This document shows positions 1-8,928 of a stretch of 64,000 nt of DNA, in pieces. The stretch comes from Candidatus Polarisedimenticolaceae bacterium (GTDB taxonomy: Bacteria; Acidobacteriota; Polarisedimenticolia; Polarisedimenticolales; DASRJG01). The first letter of the stretch is position 1. Every line of letters starts with the position of its first letter. The position numbers and the translations under genes were made by a program. A model generated the notes under the pieces. That model was not told the origin of the DNA and did not search any database. It was given only the letters and a program-made list of their open reading frames with translations. The stretch is taken from the NCBI GenBank assembly GCA_036275915.1, contig DASUCV010000011.1:248001-312000 (forward strand), written 5' to 3'.

Positions 1-1
1 C

Positions 2-1108
2 CTGCTCTTCATGCTCGTCATCCCGCTCCTCGTTTCGGCGCTGGCCATGGGCGTGGCGGGTCTGGGTGACGTCCGCGAGCTCGGCCGCATCGGCCTCAAG
101 ACGCTCGTCTACACGGTCTCCGTCTCGGTGATCGCGGCGGTGCTCGGCGTCGCGCTCGTCAATCTGCTCCAACCCGGAACCGGCATCGCGGAGGACAAGC
201 GGCAGATCCTGCTCGCGCGCGCACAGCAGGCGTCCGGAACGATCGCGGCCACGTCGGCCGCGCCCAAGGCCGGCTTCGACCTTCTCATCCAGATGGTTCC
301 CAGCAATCCCGTCAAGGCCGCCGCGGACGGCGACATGCTCGGGGTCATGGTCTTCGCGCTCTTTCTCGGGATCGGCCTCTCGCTGACGCCGACGGAGGCG
401 TCGCGCAAGCTCCAAGGGGCGCTCGAAGGGCTCTACGAAGTCTCGATGACGCTCATCGGCATCGTGATCCGCTTCGCGCCCTACGCCGTCGCCGCGCTCC
501 TGTTCAACCTGACGGCGCAGATCGGCTTCGATGCGCTGACGCTCCTCGCGCGCTACGTCGGCGTCGTCGTGCTCGCGCTCGCGATCCACCAGTTCATCGT
601 CTACGGCGCGCTCGTCAAGGTGTTCGGCGGCATGAGCCCGCGCGTGTTCTTCTCCGGGATCGAGGAGGCGATGCTCACGGCGTTCTCGACGTCCTCGTCG
701 AACGCCACGTTGCCGACGGCGCTCCGGGTCGCCGAGGAGAAGCTCAAGCTGCCGCCGCACGTCAGCCGCTTCGTCCTCACGATCGGCTCGACGGCGAACC
801 AGAACGGCACCGCCCTCTTCGAGGGGGTGACCGTTCTCTTCCTGGCGCAGTTCTACGGCGTCGAGCTGGGGCTCGCGCGTCAGATGATGGTCGTCGGAAT
901 CTGCGTGCTCGGCGGCATCGGCACCGCCGGCGTGCCCGCGGGCTCGCTCCCCGTCGTCGCGCTCATCCTCGGCATGGTCGGCGTTCCACCCGAAGGCATC
1001 GGCATGATCTTGGGCGTCGACCGGTTTCTCGACATGTGCCGGACCACGCTCAACGTGAGCGGCGACTTGGCCGCGGCCGTCGTGATCTCGCGCGGCGAGC
1101 GCGCCTGA
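2..1108 (+). CDS. Dicarboxylate/amino acid:cation symporter (DAACS family), 5'-truncated
   Basis: Inner-membrane secondary transporter that imports dicarboxylates or acidic amino acids with Na+ or H+. The frame is open to the left edge, so the first part of the protein is missing and 368 residues remain. Visible family signatures are the serine-rich hairpin STSSSNATLP, the NQNGTALFEG motif (NMDGT in DctA/GltP relatives) and the C-terminal VDRFLDMCRTTLNVSGD segment that lines the substrate and cation site. Many hydrophobic helices lie between them. The last 229 nt overlap the antisense 3' end of the sigma-factor gene. The substrate (dicarboxylate, glutamate or aspartate) cannot be told from this part. 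Confidence 0.9.
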   Translation: MLFMLVIPLLVSALAMGVAGLGDVRELGRIGLKTLVYTVSVSVIAAVLGVALVNLLQPGTGIAEDKRQILLARAQQASGTIAATSAAPKAGFDLLIQMVPSNPVKAAADGDMLGVMVFALFLGIGLSLTPTEASRKLQGALEGLYEVSMTLIGIVIRFAPYAVAALLFNLTAQIGFDALTLLARYVGVVVLALAIHQFIVYGALVKVFGGMSPRVFFSGIEEAMLTAFSTSSSNATLPTALRVAEEKLKLPPHVSRFVLTIGSTANQNGTALFEGVTVLFLAQFYGVELGLARQMMVVGICVLGGIGTAGVPAGSLPVVALILGMVGVPPEGIGMILGVDRFLDMCRTTLNVSGDLAAAVVISRGERA

Positions 1109-1740
1109 CGTCCCGCCCGCGCCTCGAGCCGCCTACGGAGCCGTCTCAGGCATTTCGCCTCGATCTGCCGCACGCGCTCGCGCGACAACCCCTGAAGGAC
1201 GCCGATCGCCGCGAGGGTCATCGGCGGCTCGCCGTCGAGCCCGAAGCGGCGGACGAGCACGGAGCGCCAGAGCGGGGGAAGCTCGCGCGCCAACTCGGTC
1301 ACGACGCTCGCCGCCTCGTCGAGGAGCAGGCTCTGGAGCGGCGGCACGGCGGCTTCGTCGGAGAGCACGTCGCTCCAACGGTGCGCGGCGCCCGGAGAGA
1401 CGATGTCGTCGAGCGACACGTCCCCGCGCGAGCGCCGGTTGAACGGCCGCGACCCCGGGCGGCGCACGACGCAGGCGTGACGCGCGATGAACGTCTGCAT
1501 GCGTCGGCGCGCCCACCACGCCGCGTAGGTCAGGAACTGGACGCCGCGCGTCGGGTCGAAGCGCAGCGCCGCGTCGAAGAGACCGATGCGCCCTTCCGCC
1601 TCGAGGTCCTCGCGCGCGACGCCGGAGCTGTGGAACTCCCTTGCGATCCAGGAAACGAAGTTGACGCCGGACAGCGCGGCGACCCATGCCTCTCGGGTCG
1701 CTGCGGGAGCCGTCCGACGTTCGTCGATCGACTCGCTCAT
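880..1740 (-). CDS. RNA polymerase sigma-70 family factor (group 2/3-like)
   Basis: Promoter-recognition subunit of RNA polymerase, 286 residues. Region 2 is clear (EGRIGLFDAALRFDPTRG, then FLTYAAWWARRRMQTFI for -10 recognition and melting), and region 4 ends in SRERVRQIEAKCLRRLRRR, the -35-binding helix-turn-helix. There is no region 1.1, so this is an alternative factor rather than the housekeeping RpoD. The ATG at 1740 follows a GGGGGG Shine-Dalgarno. The last ~75 residues, after RRLEARAGRQ, have no sigma character and run antisense through the symporter gene to the stop at 880. The functional protein probably ends near residue 210, and the tail may be an accident of a lost stop codon. Confidence 0.88.
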   Translation of the reverse strand: MSESIDERRTAPAATREAWVAALSGVNFVSWIAREFHSSGVAREDLEAEGRIGLFDAALRFDPTRGVQFLTYAAWWARRRMQTFIARHACVVRRPGSRPFNRRSRGDVSLDDIVSPGAAHRWSDVLSDEAAVPPLQSLLLDEAASVVTELARELPPLWRSVLVRRFGLDGEPPMTLAAIGVLQGLSRERVRQIEAKCLRRLRRRLEARAGRQARSPREITTAAAKSPLTLSVVRHMSRNRSTPKIMPMPSGGTPTMPRMSATTGSEPAGTPAVPMPPSTQIPTTII

Positions 1741-1817
1741 GACATCCCCCCTTGCCTCGACTATCTAACCCGTCACGCTGCCGGCGCGAAAGCAAGAAGA
1801 CGTGGGCGAGGAGGAAT

Positions 1818-1838
1818 GTGCGGATATCAGATCCGCAC
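1818..1838. repeat. Short hairpin beside REP-like copy 1
   Basis: Perfect 8-bp inverted repeat gtgcggat / atccgcac with a 5-nt loop, a few bases from the REP-like palindrome and in the leader region of the sigma-factor gene. It could be a second part of the same element or a transcript hairpin. No function is assigned. Confidence 0.35.
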
Positions 1839-1847
1839 GTGAGAAGA

Positions 1848-1900
1848 GGAGGACAGCTTCCAAGACCTGGAATGCGGAGTATTGGAAGCTGTCCCCTCTC
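1848..1900. repeat. REP-like GGGGAC palindrome, copy 1 (imperfect)
   Basis: Imperfect inverted repeat. The left arm is around aggaggacagcttccaaga (1848-1866), and the right arm around tattggaagctgtcccctc (1880-1898), with a short spacer. The right end abuts the TAG stop (complement of 1901-1903) of the upstream minus-strand gene, reading TAGGAGAGGGGACAGC on that strand. The core GGAAGCTGTCCCC is shared with the copies at 41.3 and 61.3 kb. It can form a hairpin in the transcript and may terminate it. Confidence 0.6.
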
Positions 1901-2809
1901 CTACCGATGTTTTCCAGCGGGGTCGAAGCGCTTCATTCCGGAGGCAAGGCGTACCGCGAGGACGCCCTTCGGTTCGAGCGCCCACGACGAAGGCTCGTCG
2001 TCGGTCCCGTATTTCCAGCCGTAGGTCCACGCCGACTCGCCGGGACCGAAGACGGTGATGCCGCGCTCCCACCGGGGGTCGTCCGCGAACGCCAGTTCCG
2101 CCGCGACGAATGTGCCGTCGGGGGAGGCCTCGATGCGGAGCGTCTCCCCGACCGACTCGGGCACGCGCACGCGCTCGCGCCCCGTGGGATCGAGAAGGCG
2201 GAGGTCGCAAGGGCCTTTGCGCGGGAGGAAGGTGCTGACGGCGAGACCGCCGTCGCGCGGGATCGCGACGAGGTCCTTGACCCACCGGCTCGACTCCAGC
2301 GTGATTTGCCAGCGGCCGTCGGGGTGCGCGGGGTCGATCATCGTGAGCGTCGTCGCGCCGCGAATCGTGTCGCCGGCCGTCGACGTCGTGCCCGGGGTCA
2401 TGTCGACGCGGCTCACGTAGCGCGTCGAGGCGACGACCGCGGTGCGATCGTCCGACGCCACGACGGCCCGCTCCGTGACGCCGGTCTCCTCCGTGACGAG
2501 GCCGCGCGGGTCGCCGGCGTTCGAGGTCGAGTGCGCCGAGACGAGCCCGCGGTCGCGCACGCACAGTCCGTCCTTGAACACGAGGAGGCGGGTGGCCGCC
2601 GCGACGTCGCTCTTGTAGCTCTTCGGGATCGCGAGCGCGCGGTACTCCGGCGCATCCTTCGAGACGACGTCGACGCGCGACGCCGTCGAGGTGACGGTGC
2701 CCGTCGCCTCCTCGCCGCCGCGAGGCACGGTATGCGGCGACCGGATCCAGGGGAGTCCGGCCCAGAGTCCCGCCGCGAGCAGCAAGGTGCGACCGATCGA
2801 CGGCATCAT
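1901..2809 (-). CDS. Hypothetical secreted protein
   Basis: Protein of 302 residues from the ATG at 2809 ([19 protein letters not shown]...). It has an N-terminal hydrophobic segment that fits a signal peptide or anchor. The rest is predicted soluble and rich in short beta-strand-like stretches ([33 protein letters not shown]), reminiscent of beta-propeller blades. No family was recognised. I chose the fourth possible start codon because TAGAAT (complement of 2817-2822) lies 7 nt ahead of it with no Shine-Dalgarno, as at other probable leaderless genes here; a start at 2818 adds three residues. The gene is divergent from the superoxide dismutase gene, and the stop touches REP-like copy 1. Confidence 0.7.
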   Translation of the reverse strand: MMPSIGRTLLLAAGLWAGLPWIRSPHTVPRGGEEATGTVTSTASRVDVVSKDAPEYRALAIPKSYKSDVAAATRLLVFKDGLCVRDRGLVSAHSTSNAGDPRGLVTEETGVTERAVVASDDRTAVVASTRYVSRVDMTPGTTSTAGDTIRGATTLTMIDPAHPDGRWQITLESSRWVKDLVAIPRDGGLAVSTFLPRKGPCDLRLLDPTGRERVRVPESVGETLRIEASPDGTFVAAELAFADDPRWERGITVFGPGESAWTYGWKYGTDDEPSSWALEPKGVLAVRLASGMKRFDPAGKHR

Positions 2810-2816
2810 CCCCACC

Positions 2817-2840
2817 ATTCTACGGACGCCGCGCTACAAT
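2817..2840. promoter_or_regulatory. Compact divergent promoter pair
   Basis: Two -10-like hexamers face away from each other: TAGAAT on the minus strand (2822-2817) and TACAAT on the plus strand (2835-2840), 12 bp apart. The first would give a leaderless transcript of the hypothetical gene. The second gives the dismutase gene a ~25-nt leader containing AGGAGG. No convincing -35 elements are visible, as expected if they lie inside the opposing unit. Confidence 0.45.
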
Positions 2841-2869
2841 GCCCGTCACACCTCAGGAGGTCACCCGCA

Positions 2870-3481
2870 ATGGCATTCGAACTCCCCCCGCTCCCGTACG
2901 CCTTCGACGCCCTCGAGCCTCACATCGATGCGCGGACGATGGAGATCCATCACGACAAGCATCACGCCGCTTACGTGACGAACTTGAACAAGGCGCTCGA
3001 AGCACATCCGACGTTCCAGACGCAGTCGCTCCATCAGATCCTGAGCGGCCTCGCGAAGGTGCCCGAGGCGGTCCGGACCGCGGTGCGCAACAACGGCGGC
3101 GGCCACTACAACCACACCCTCTTCTGGACGCTCATGAAGAAGGGCGCGGGAGGCGAGCCGAAGGGCGGCCTCAAGACGGCGATCGACGGAGCGTTCGGCT
3201 CGTTCGCGGAGTTCAAGGCGAAGTTCGCGGCCGCGGGGCTCGGCCGGTTCGGCTCGGGCTGGGCGTGGCTCGCGGTCCGGGACGGCAAGCTCGGGATCGA
3301 GTCGACGCCGAACCAGGACTCGCCGGTCATGGACGGCGGCGTGCCGGTTCTCGGCTGCGACGTCTGGGAGCACGCGTACTACCTGAAGTACCAGAACAGG
3401 CGCGCCGACTACATCGAGGCGTGGTGGAGCGTCGTCGATTGGTCGAAGGCGGACGAGCTCTACACCGCGGCGAAGGCCTGA
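2870..3481 (+). CDS. sodA: Superoxide dismutase, Mn/Fe family (Mn-type features)
   Basis: Converts superoxide to hydrogen peroxide and oxygen. At 203 residues it has standard length and no signal peptide, so it should be cytoplasmic. The four metal ligands are visible: His27 (EIHHDKHH), His82 ([11 protein letters not shown]), Asp164 and His168 ([12 protein letters not shown]). The GGG before the second histidine and the Gln in [10 protein letters not shown] are typical of manganese enzymes, although cambialistic activity cannot be excluded. The ATG at 2870 follows a strong AGGAGG. A M48 protease gene begins 16 nt downstream and is likely co-transcribed. Confidence 0.96.
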   Translation: MAFELPPLPYAFDALEPHIDARTMEIHHDKHHAAYVTNLNKALEAHPTFQTQSLHQILSGLAKVPEAVRTAVRNNGGGHYNHTLFWTLMKKGAGGEPKGGLKTAIDGAFGSFAEFKAKFAAAGLGRFGSGWAWLAVRDGKLGIESTPNQDSPVMDGGVPVLGCDVWEHAYYLKYQNRRADYIEAWWSVVDWSKADELYTAAKA

Positions 3482-3497
3482 CGAGCGGCGCGGCGCG

Positions 3498-4358
3498 ATG
3501 GGCGAGGCGTTCGAGGCCCCTCAGCGCCGCGGATTCGGCTGCGGCCTCCGGTTCCTGATCGCCGGCGCGATCGTCGCGTTCGCGCTCTTCCGCTACTTCA
3601 CGCAGACCGAGGTGAACCCGGTCACCGGCGAGAAGCAGCACATCGCGATGTCCGTCGATCAGGAGTCCGCGCTCGGCCTCGAGTCGGCGCCGGTGATGGC
3701 GCGCGAGATGGGCGGGGAAGTTCCCTCGTCGGAGCCCGCGGCGAAGCTCGTCACGTCGATCGGCAACAACGTCGTCGCGAAGAGCGACGCGAGCCGCTCT
3801 CCTTATACCTACGACTTCCATCTCCTGCGCGACCCTCAGACGGTCAACGCGTTCGCGCTCCCGGGCGGTCAGGTGTTCATCACGTACGGCCTCCTCGGCA
3901 AGCTCGAGAACGAGGCGCAGCTCGCCGGCGTCCTGGGCCACGAGGTCGGCCACGTCGTCAACCGCCACGGGGCCGAGCACATGGCGAAAGGCGAGCTGGG
4001 CCAGCTCCTCACCGTCGCGACCGGCGTCGCGGGAAGCGACGACCGCGGCGGCGGCCAGCGCGCCGCGATGATCGCCGCGATGGTCAACCAGCTCGTGCAG
4101 CTCAAGTACAGCCGGAACGACGAGCTCGAAGCGGATCAGTTCGGCCTCAAGGCGATGACGGAGGCCGGTTACGACCCGCAGGCGATGCTCGGCGTCATGC
4201 AGATCCTCGAGGACTCGTCGCACGGCGGGGCGCCGCCGGAGATGCTCTCGACGCACCCGTACCCCGAGCAGCGGATCCAAGCGATCAAGAGCTGGCTCGC
4301 AGAGAAGTATCCGAGCGGCGTGCCGCACGAGCTATCGACCGGCGGTGCCCTGAAATAA
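3498..4358 (+). CDS. M48 family zinc metalloprotease, membrane-anchored
   Basis: Zinc endopeptidase of 286 residues. An N-terminal transmembrane segment (about 17-33) probably anchors the catalytic domain in the periplasm. The active site is HEVGH (His148, Glu149, His152), with the third zinc ligand Glu211 in ELEADQFGL; the THPYPEQRI motif follows near 255. This pattern matches BepA/YfgC- and LoiP-like envelope quality-control proteases, but the TPR domain of BepA is absent. It lies directly downstream of the superoxide dismutase gene. The final codons GCC CTG AAA TAA form the left arm of a palindrome whose other arm encodes the identical end of KdpC. Confidence 0.92.
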   Translation: MGEAFEAPQRRGFGCGLRFLIAGAIVAFALFRYFTQTEVNPVTGEKQHIAMSVDQESALGLESAPVMAREMGGEVPSSEPAAKLVTSIGNNVVAKSDASRSPYTYDFHLLRDPQTVNAFALPGGQVFITYGLLGKLENEAQLAGVLGHEVGHVVNRHGAEHMAKGELGQLLTVATGVAGSDDRGGGQRAAMIAAMVNQLVQLKYSRNDELEADQFGLKAMTEAGYDPQAMLGVMQILEDSSHGGAPPEMLSTHPYPEQRIQAIKSWLAEKYPSGVPHELSTGGALK

Positions 4359-4428
4359 GGGGACAGCTCCCGAATTTCGACCTATCGCTCTCCGTCGGAA
4401 TTCGGTAGCCGTCCCCTTATTTCAGGGC
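4347..4428. repeat. REP-like GGGGAC palindrome, copy 2, spanning two stop codons
   Basis: Inverted repeat with arms at 4347-4380 and 4395-4428, three mismatches in 34 bp and a 14-nt loop. The arms include GCCCTGAAATAAGGGGAC, so the convergent M48 and kdpC genes end in the same codons (Ala-Leu-Lys-stop) encoded by opposite arms. This makes a symmetrical hairpin at both 3' ends and a likely bidirectional terminator. Confidence 0.75.
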
Positions 4429-4989
4429 ATCGAGTGCGAGGTTCAAGCGGAGGACGTTCACGCGGGGCTCGCCCAGGAGGCCGAGCGTGCGGCCCTCGGT
4501 GGTGTCGTCGATCAGCGCGCGGATGCGCTCGGGGTCGAGGGCGCGCGCCTTCGCGATGCGCGGCACTTGCCATAGGGCGGCTTCCGGCGACACGTGTGGG
4601 TCGAGCCCGCTGCCGGAAGTGGTCACGAGCTCGATCGGCACGGGGCCGGACGCATCGGGATTCTCGGTCTCGAGGCGTGTGACGTCGGCCGCGATGCGGT
4701 CGATGAGCGCCTTCGACGTCGGGCCGAGGTTCGAGCCGGACGACGCGCTCGCGTCGTAGCCGTCCTTGCCGGCGGCGGACGGTCTCGGCTGAAAGTACTT
4801 CGGGTCGCGGAAGCCCTGGCCGATCAGCTCCGATCCGACGACGACCCCGTCGCGCGTCACCAAGCTCCCGGCGGCCTGGCGGGGAAAGACCGCGCGCGCG
4901 ATCGCGGTCACCGCGAGCGGGTACGCGATGCCGGTCAAGACCAGCGTGACGACGGTCATCCGGAGCGCGACGGCGAGGTCACGGCGCAC
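4417..4989 (-). CDS. kdpC: Potassium-transporting ATPase subunit C
   Basis: KdpC of the KdpFABC K+ pump, 190 residues. One N-terminal membrane helix ([19 protein letters not shown]) precedes a periplasmic domain with the family motifs [16 protein letters not shown] and [17 protein letters not shown]. It stabilises the complex and raises the potassium affinity of KdpA. The start is GTG at 4989, 9 nt after the kdpB stop, with AGGAG in front. It is the last gene of the operon and ends inside the REP-like palindrome. Confidence 0.97.
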   Translation of the reverse strand: MRRDLAVALRMTVVTLVLTGIAYPLAVTAIARAVFPRQAAGSLVTRDGVVVGSELIGQGFRDPKYFQPRPSAAGKDGYDASASSGSNLGPTSKALIDRIAADVTRLETENPDASGPVPIELVTTSGSGLDPHVSPEAALWQVPRIAKARALDPERIRALIDDTTEGRTLGLLGEPRVNVLRLNLALDALK

Positions 4990-4998
4990 GCACGACTC

Positions 4999-7050
4999 CT
5001 ACGTGAGACCGATCGCGCCGAGGATCATGTCGATCAGCTTGATCCCGACGAACGGTGCGACGAGCCCGCCGACGCCGTAGATCAGGATCGATCGGCGGAG
5101 GAGCGCCGCGGCGCCGAGCGGGCGGTAGCGCACCCCTCGGAGCGCGAGCGGAATCAGGGCGACGATGATGAGCGCGTTGAAGATGACCGCGGAGAGGATC
5201 GCGCTCCGCGGCGAGGCGAGGTGCATCACGTTGAGCGGCGCGATCTCGGGGAAGACGGGGATGAAGAGCGCCGGGAGGATCGCGAAGTATTTCGCGACGT
5301 CGTTCGAGATCGAAAACGTCGTCAGACACCCGCGCGTCATGAGGAGCTGCTTGCCGACCTCGACCACCTCGAGGAGCTTCGTCGGGTTGCTGTCGAGGTC
5401 GACCATGTTGCCGGCCTCGCGCGCCGCTTGCGTTCCGGTGTTCATCGCGATCGCGACGTCGGCCTGAGCGAGCGCGGGCGCATCGTTCGTGCCGTCGCCG
5501 GTCATTGCGACGAGCTTGCCCTTCGCCTGCTCCTCGCGGATGAGCTTCAGCTTCATCTCGGGCGTCGCCTCGGCCAGGAAGGTGTCGACGCCGGCCTCGG
5601 CGGCGATCGCGGCGGCGGTGAGGGGGTTGTCGCCGGTGATCATGACGGTCCGGAGGCCCATCGACCGGAACTTCGCAAATCGCTCCTTCAGCCCGCCCTT
5701 CACGATGTCCTTGAGATGGATGACGCCGAGCACCCGGGGACCGTCGGCCACCGCGAGCGGAGTGCCTCCGGACCTCGCGATCGTCGCGACGATCGTCTCG
5801 ATTCCCACCGGGAGGCGGCCGCCGAGCGCTTCGACGTGGCGCGCGATCGCGTCGACCGCCCCTTTCCGGATGACGCGGCCGTCGAGGTCGCATCCGCTCA
5901 TCCGCGTTTGCGCGGAGAACGCGACGAAGCGGGCGCCCTGATCGCCGATCTCGCGTCCTCGCAGGCCGTAGCGCTCCTTGGCGAGCACGACGATCGAGCG
6001 GCCCTCCGGCGTCTCGTCGGCGAGCGAGGCGAGCTGCGCGGCGTCGGCCAGCTCGTCCCTCGTCGCGCCGTCGGCGGTCAGGAACTCGGTCGCCATGCGG
6101 TTGCCGAGCGTGATCGTGCCGGTCTTGTCGAGGAGGATCGTGTCGACGTCGCCCGCGGCCTCGACGGCGCGTCCGCTCAGCGGGATGACGTTGTGGCGGA
6201 TCAGCCGGTCCATCCCCGCGATTCCGATGGCGGAGAGCAGGCCCCCGATCGTCGTCGGGATCAGGCAGACGAGGAGCGCGACGATGACGGGGGTCGTGAG
6301 CTGAAGCCCCGAATAAACCCCGATCGGCACCAGGGTCACGCAGGCGATGAGGAAGATGATCGTCATTCCCGAGAGCATCACGTGAAGGGCAATCTCGTTC
6401 GGCGTCTTCCGGCGCGTTGCGCCCTCGACGAGACCGATCATGCGGTCGAGGAACGACTCGCCGGGATCGACGCCGATCCGGACGACGATCCGGTCGGAGA
6501 GGACGCGCGTGCCACCGGTCACCGCAGAGCGATCGCCGCCGCTCTCGCGGATGACCGGCGCCGACTCGCCCGTGATCGCCGACTCGTCGACCGATGCGAT
6601 CCCCTCGATGACCTCGCCGTCGCCCGGAATCGTCTCGCCCGTCTCGACGACGACCTCGTCGCCGCGCCGCAGCGCCGACGCGGGCACGCTCTCCTCGCGC
6701 GCGCCCGCGCGCCGGCGTGCGACCGTCTCTTTCCGGAGGCCGCGCAGCGCGTCGGCCTGCGCTTTCCCGCGTCCCTCCGCGAGCGCTTCGGAGAAATTCG
6801 CGAAGACGATCGTGAACCAGAGCCACAGCGCCACCTGGAGCGTGAACCACGCCGGTGCGGCGGGAGGGGCGGAGGAGAGCGCGTCGCGGATCCCGATGAG
6901 CGTCGTGACGGCGCTTCCCACTTCCACCACGAACATGACCGGGTTCCTCGCGGCGACGCGCGGGTCGAGCTTCCGCAGGCTGTCGGCGAGCGCCGCACGC
7001 ACGATCGGGCCGCTCCACGCGGACGCGCGACGGGGCCGAGCGGCGGGCAT
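4999..7050 (-). CDS. kdpB: Potassium-transporting P-type ATPase subunit B
   Basis: Catalytic P-type ATPase of KdpFABC, 683 residues, which powers high-affinity K+ uptake. DKTGT carries the phosphorylated Asp308, and the actuator loop is TGES (160-163), whose serine is the inhibitory phosphorylation site in the E. coli enzyme. The phosphatase motif [21 protein letters not shown] and the family segment [21 protein letters not shown] are also present. The start at 7050 ([10 protein letters not shown]) shares one nucleotide with the kdpA stop (TGATG), which indicates translational coupling. Confidence 0.98.
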   Translation of the reverse strand: MPAARPRRASAWSGPIVRAALADSLRKLDPRVAARNPVMFVVEVGSAVTTLIGIRDALSSAPPAAPAWFTLQVALWLWFTIVFANFSEALAEGRGKAQADALRGLRKETVARRRAGAREESVPASALRRGDEVVVETGETIPGDGEVIEGIASVDESAITGESAPVIRESGGDRSAVTGGTRVLSDRIVVRIGVDPGESFLDRMIGLVEGATRRKTPNEIALHVMLSGMTIIFLIACVTLVPIGVYSGLQLTTPVIVALLVCLIPTTIGGLLSAIGIAGMDRLIRHNVIPLSGRAVEAAGDVDTILLDKTGTITLGNRMATEFLTADGATRDELADAAQLASLADETPEGRSIVVLAKERYGLRGREIGDQGARFVAFSAQTRMSGCDLDGRVIRKGAVDAIARHVEALGGRLPVGIETIVATIARSGGTPLAVADGPRVLGVIHLKDIVKGGLKERFAKFRSMGLRTVMITGDNPLTAAAIAAEAGVDTFLAEATPEMKLKLIREEQAKGKLVAMTGDGTNDAPALAQADVAIAMNTGTQAAREAGNMVDLDSNPTKLLEVVEVGKQLLMTRGCLTTFSISNDVAKYFAILPALFIPVFPEIAPLNVMHLASPRSAILSAVIFNALIIVALIPLALRGVRYRPLGAAALLRRSILIYGVGGLVAPFVGIKLIDMILGAIGLT

Positions 7051-8744
7051 CAGAAGACCTTGCCGGTGTTCGCGAGCACGTGCTCGACGGCCGGGCCGAG
7101 GGCGAGGGCGGGGAAGAAGGTGAGCGCGCCGACGACGAGGATCACGCCGACGACGAGCCCCGCGAAGAGCGGCCCCGCCGTCGGCAACGTTCCCGGCCCG
7201 GGCGCGACCACCTTCTTCGCGGCGAGGCTGCCGGCGATCGCCAGCGCCGGCACGATCATGAGGAACCGCCCCGCGAGCATCGCGATCGCGAGGGTCACGT
7301 TGTACCAGGGTGTGTTCGCGTTCAGTCCCGCGAACGCAGAGCCGTTGTTGCCGGCGGCGCTCGTGAAGGCGTACAGGATCTCGGAGAATCCGTGGGGACC
7401 CGCGTTCGCCAGGGACGAGGTTCCGTACGGGGCCACCGCGGACCACCCCGCGAAGGCGAGGATGACGAGAGGGAAGATGAGGACGTAGAGCATCGCGAGC
7501 TGCACCTCGCGCGTCTCGATCTTCTTCCCGAGGTACTCGGGAGTCCGGCCGACCATGAGCCCCGCGATGAAGACCGACAGGATCGCCATCACGAGGATTC
7601 CGTAGAGCCCCGCGCCGACGCCGCCGAACACCACCTCGCCCATCTGGATGTCGAAGAGCGGCACGAGACCCCCGAGCGGGGTGAAGCTGTCGTGCATGCC
7701 GTTGACCGCGCCGCACGAGGCGTCGGTCGTCACGACGGCGTAGAGAGCGGTGTTCGCGATGCCGAAGCGGACCTCCTTACCCTCCCAGTTGCCTTCGCCG
7801 CGCGTGACCGCGAGACGATCGACGATCGGGTTGCCGCGGGCCTCGGCCCAGTAGGCGACCCCGACGCCGCCCGCGAAGAGGAACGCCATCGCGCCGAAAA
7901 GGGCCCAGCCCTGCTTCTGATCCTTCGCCATCCTGCCGAACGCGTACGTGAGCCCGGCGGGAATCACGAAGATGAGGAACATCGAAAGGTAGTTCGTGAG
8001 CGGCGTGGGATTCTCGAACGGGTGCGCGGCGTTCGCGTTGAAGAAGCCGCCGCCGTTCGTGCCGAGCTGCTTGATCGCCTCCTGCGAGGCGACGGGGCCC
8101 ATGGCGATCGTCTGCGTCCGTCCCTCGAGCGTCGTCGCTTCCCTGGAGGGCGCCAAGTTCTGGATCACTCCCTGGGACACGAAGAGCAGCGCGAAGACGA
8201 TCGACGCCGGCAGAAGCACATGAACGGTCGCACGCGTCAGATCGACCCAGAAGTTGCCGATCGTCGGCGACTCGCGACGCGTCAGCCCGCGCGCGAGCGC
8301 GAAGGCGACCGCGATCCCCGCGGCGGCCGAGATGAAGTTGTGCCACGCGAGCCCGGCCATTTGGCTCAGGTAGCTCATCGTCGTCTCGCCGGCGTAGCCC
8401 TGCCAGTTCGTGTTCGTCGTGAAGCTCGCCGCGGTGTTGAACGCGGAGCCGGCCGCGACCGGCCCCAGATGCTGCGGGTTCCACGGCAGCAGGAGCTGGA
8501 GGCGCTGGATCGCGTACGTGACGAGCATCGTCGCCGCGCTGAAGACGAGCAGGCTCGCGGCGTACCGCGCCCAGCTCTGCTCCTCACCGTCGGCGCGGGA
8601 CAAGCGAAGGACGAGGCGCTCGAGACCGCCGAGCGGACGGAGCTCGCCTTCCATCACGCGGTGAAGGAAGATCCCGACCGGGCGCGTGACGAGGAGCACC
8701 GTCGCGAAGAAGAAGACGATCTGGGCCCATCCATTGAACGTCAT
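7050..8744 (-). CDS. kdpA: Potassium-transporting ATPase subunit A (K+ channel subunit)
   Basis: Channel-like subunit that binds and translocates K+, 564 residues with about ten membrane helices. The four degenerate selectivity-filter loops are recognisable: [39 protein letters not shown] and [11 protein letters not shown]. The start at MTFNGWAQ is chosen because it overlaps the kdpF stop by one nucleotide (TGATG) and matches the family N-terminus. Confidence 0.98.
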   Translation of the reverse strand: MTFNGWAQIVFFFATVLLVTRPVGIFLHRVMEGELRPLGGLERLVLRLSRADGEEQSWARYAASLLVFSAATMLVTYAIQRLQLLLPWNPQHLGPVAAGSAFNTAASFTTNTNWQGYAGETTMSYLSQMAGLAWHNFISAAAGIAVAFALARGLTRRESPTIGNFWVDLTRATVHVLLPASIVFALLFVSQGVIQNLAPSREATTLEGRTQTIAMGPVASQEAIKQLGTNGGGFFNANAAHPFENPTPLTNYLSMFLIFVIPAGLTYAFGRMAKDQKQGWALFGAMAFLFAGGVGVAYWAEARGNPIVDRLAVTRGEGNWEGKEVRFGIANTALYAVVTTDASCGAVNGMHDSFTPLGGLVPLFDIQMGEVVFGGVGAGLYGILVMAILSVFIAGLMVGRTPEYLGKKIETREVQLAMLYVLIFPLVILAFAGWSAVAPYGTSSLANAGPHGFSEILYAFTSAAGNNGSAFAGLNANTPWYNVTLAIAMLAGRFLMIVPALAIAGSLAAKKVVAPGPGTLPTAGPLFAGLVVGVILVVGALTFFPALALGPAVEHVLANTGKVF

Positions 8745-8833
8745 CAGAAGCGCTCCGGCTTCAAGAGCGCGTAGACGAGATAGCCGAGGAGCAAGAGCGC
8801 CAGGAGAAGGCCGGCGGCGTACTCGACGCTCAT
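8744..8833 (-). CDS. kdpF: Potassium-transporting ATPase subunit F (29 residues)
   Basis: Single-helix lipid-like stabiliser of the KdpFABC complex. The 29-residue peptide begins MSVEYAAGLLLALLLLGYL and ends LLKPERF, matching the KdpF pattern in which the helix is followed by a short LLxPERF tail. It overlaps the kdpA start by 1 nt, and its ATG overlaps the stop of the preceding small gene (ATGA). Confidence 0.9.
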   Translation of the reverse strand: MSVEYAAGLLLALLLLGYLVYALLKPERF

Positions 8834-8928
8834 CGCGAGCCCCGAACGATGCGGTCGCACCAGCGGACGTACGCAAGGCAGACCCCGAAGAAGAGCGCCG
8901 TGGCGGCGACGAACGCGACGTCGAGCAT
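8830..8928 (-). CDS. 32-residue single-helix membrane peptide upstream of kdpF
   Basis: Small frame of 32 codons starting with ATG at 8928. It encodes a hydrophobic stretch (MLDVAFVAATALFFGVCLAY) followed by a basic cytoplasmic-type tail (VRWCDRIVRGSR). It begins directly after the porin stop with no gap, and its TGA overlaps the kdpF ATG as ATGA. It is therefore locked into the operon by exact junctions on both sides. I recall similar unannotated peptides ending in AYVxxCDR beside kdpF in other bacteria, but could not check this. A plausible role is an extra single-span accessory of the K+ pump. Coding status is inferred from the junctions and helix. Confidence 0.65.
   Translation of the reverse strand: MLDVAFVAATALFFGVCLAYVRWCDRIVRGSR

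Noticed and set aside
1036-1842. A 268-codon plus-strand frame opposite the sigma-factor gene
   Set aside because: The opposite strand encodes clear sigma regions 2 and 4; this one is a compositional shadow.
4594-7488. A 964-codon plus-strand frame opposite kdpB/kdpC
   Set aside because: Same shadow effect: the minus strand encodes clear KdpB and KdpC, and the plus translation is Arg/Asp/Glu-rich with no domain.
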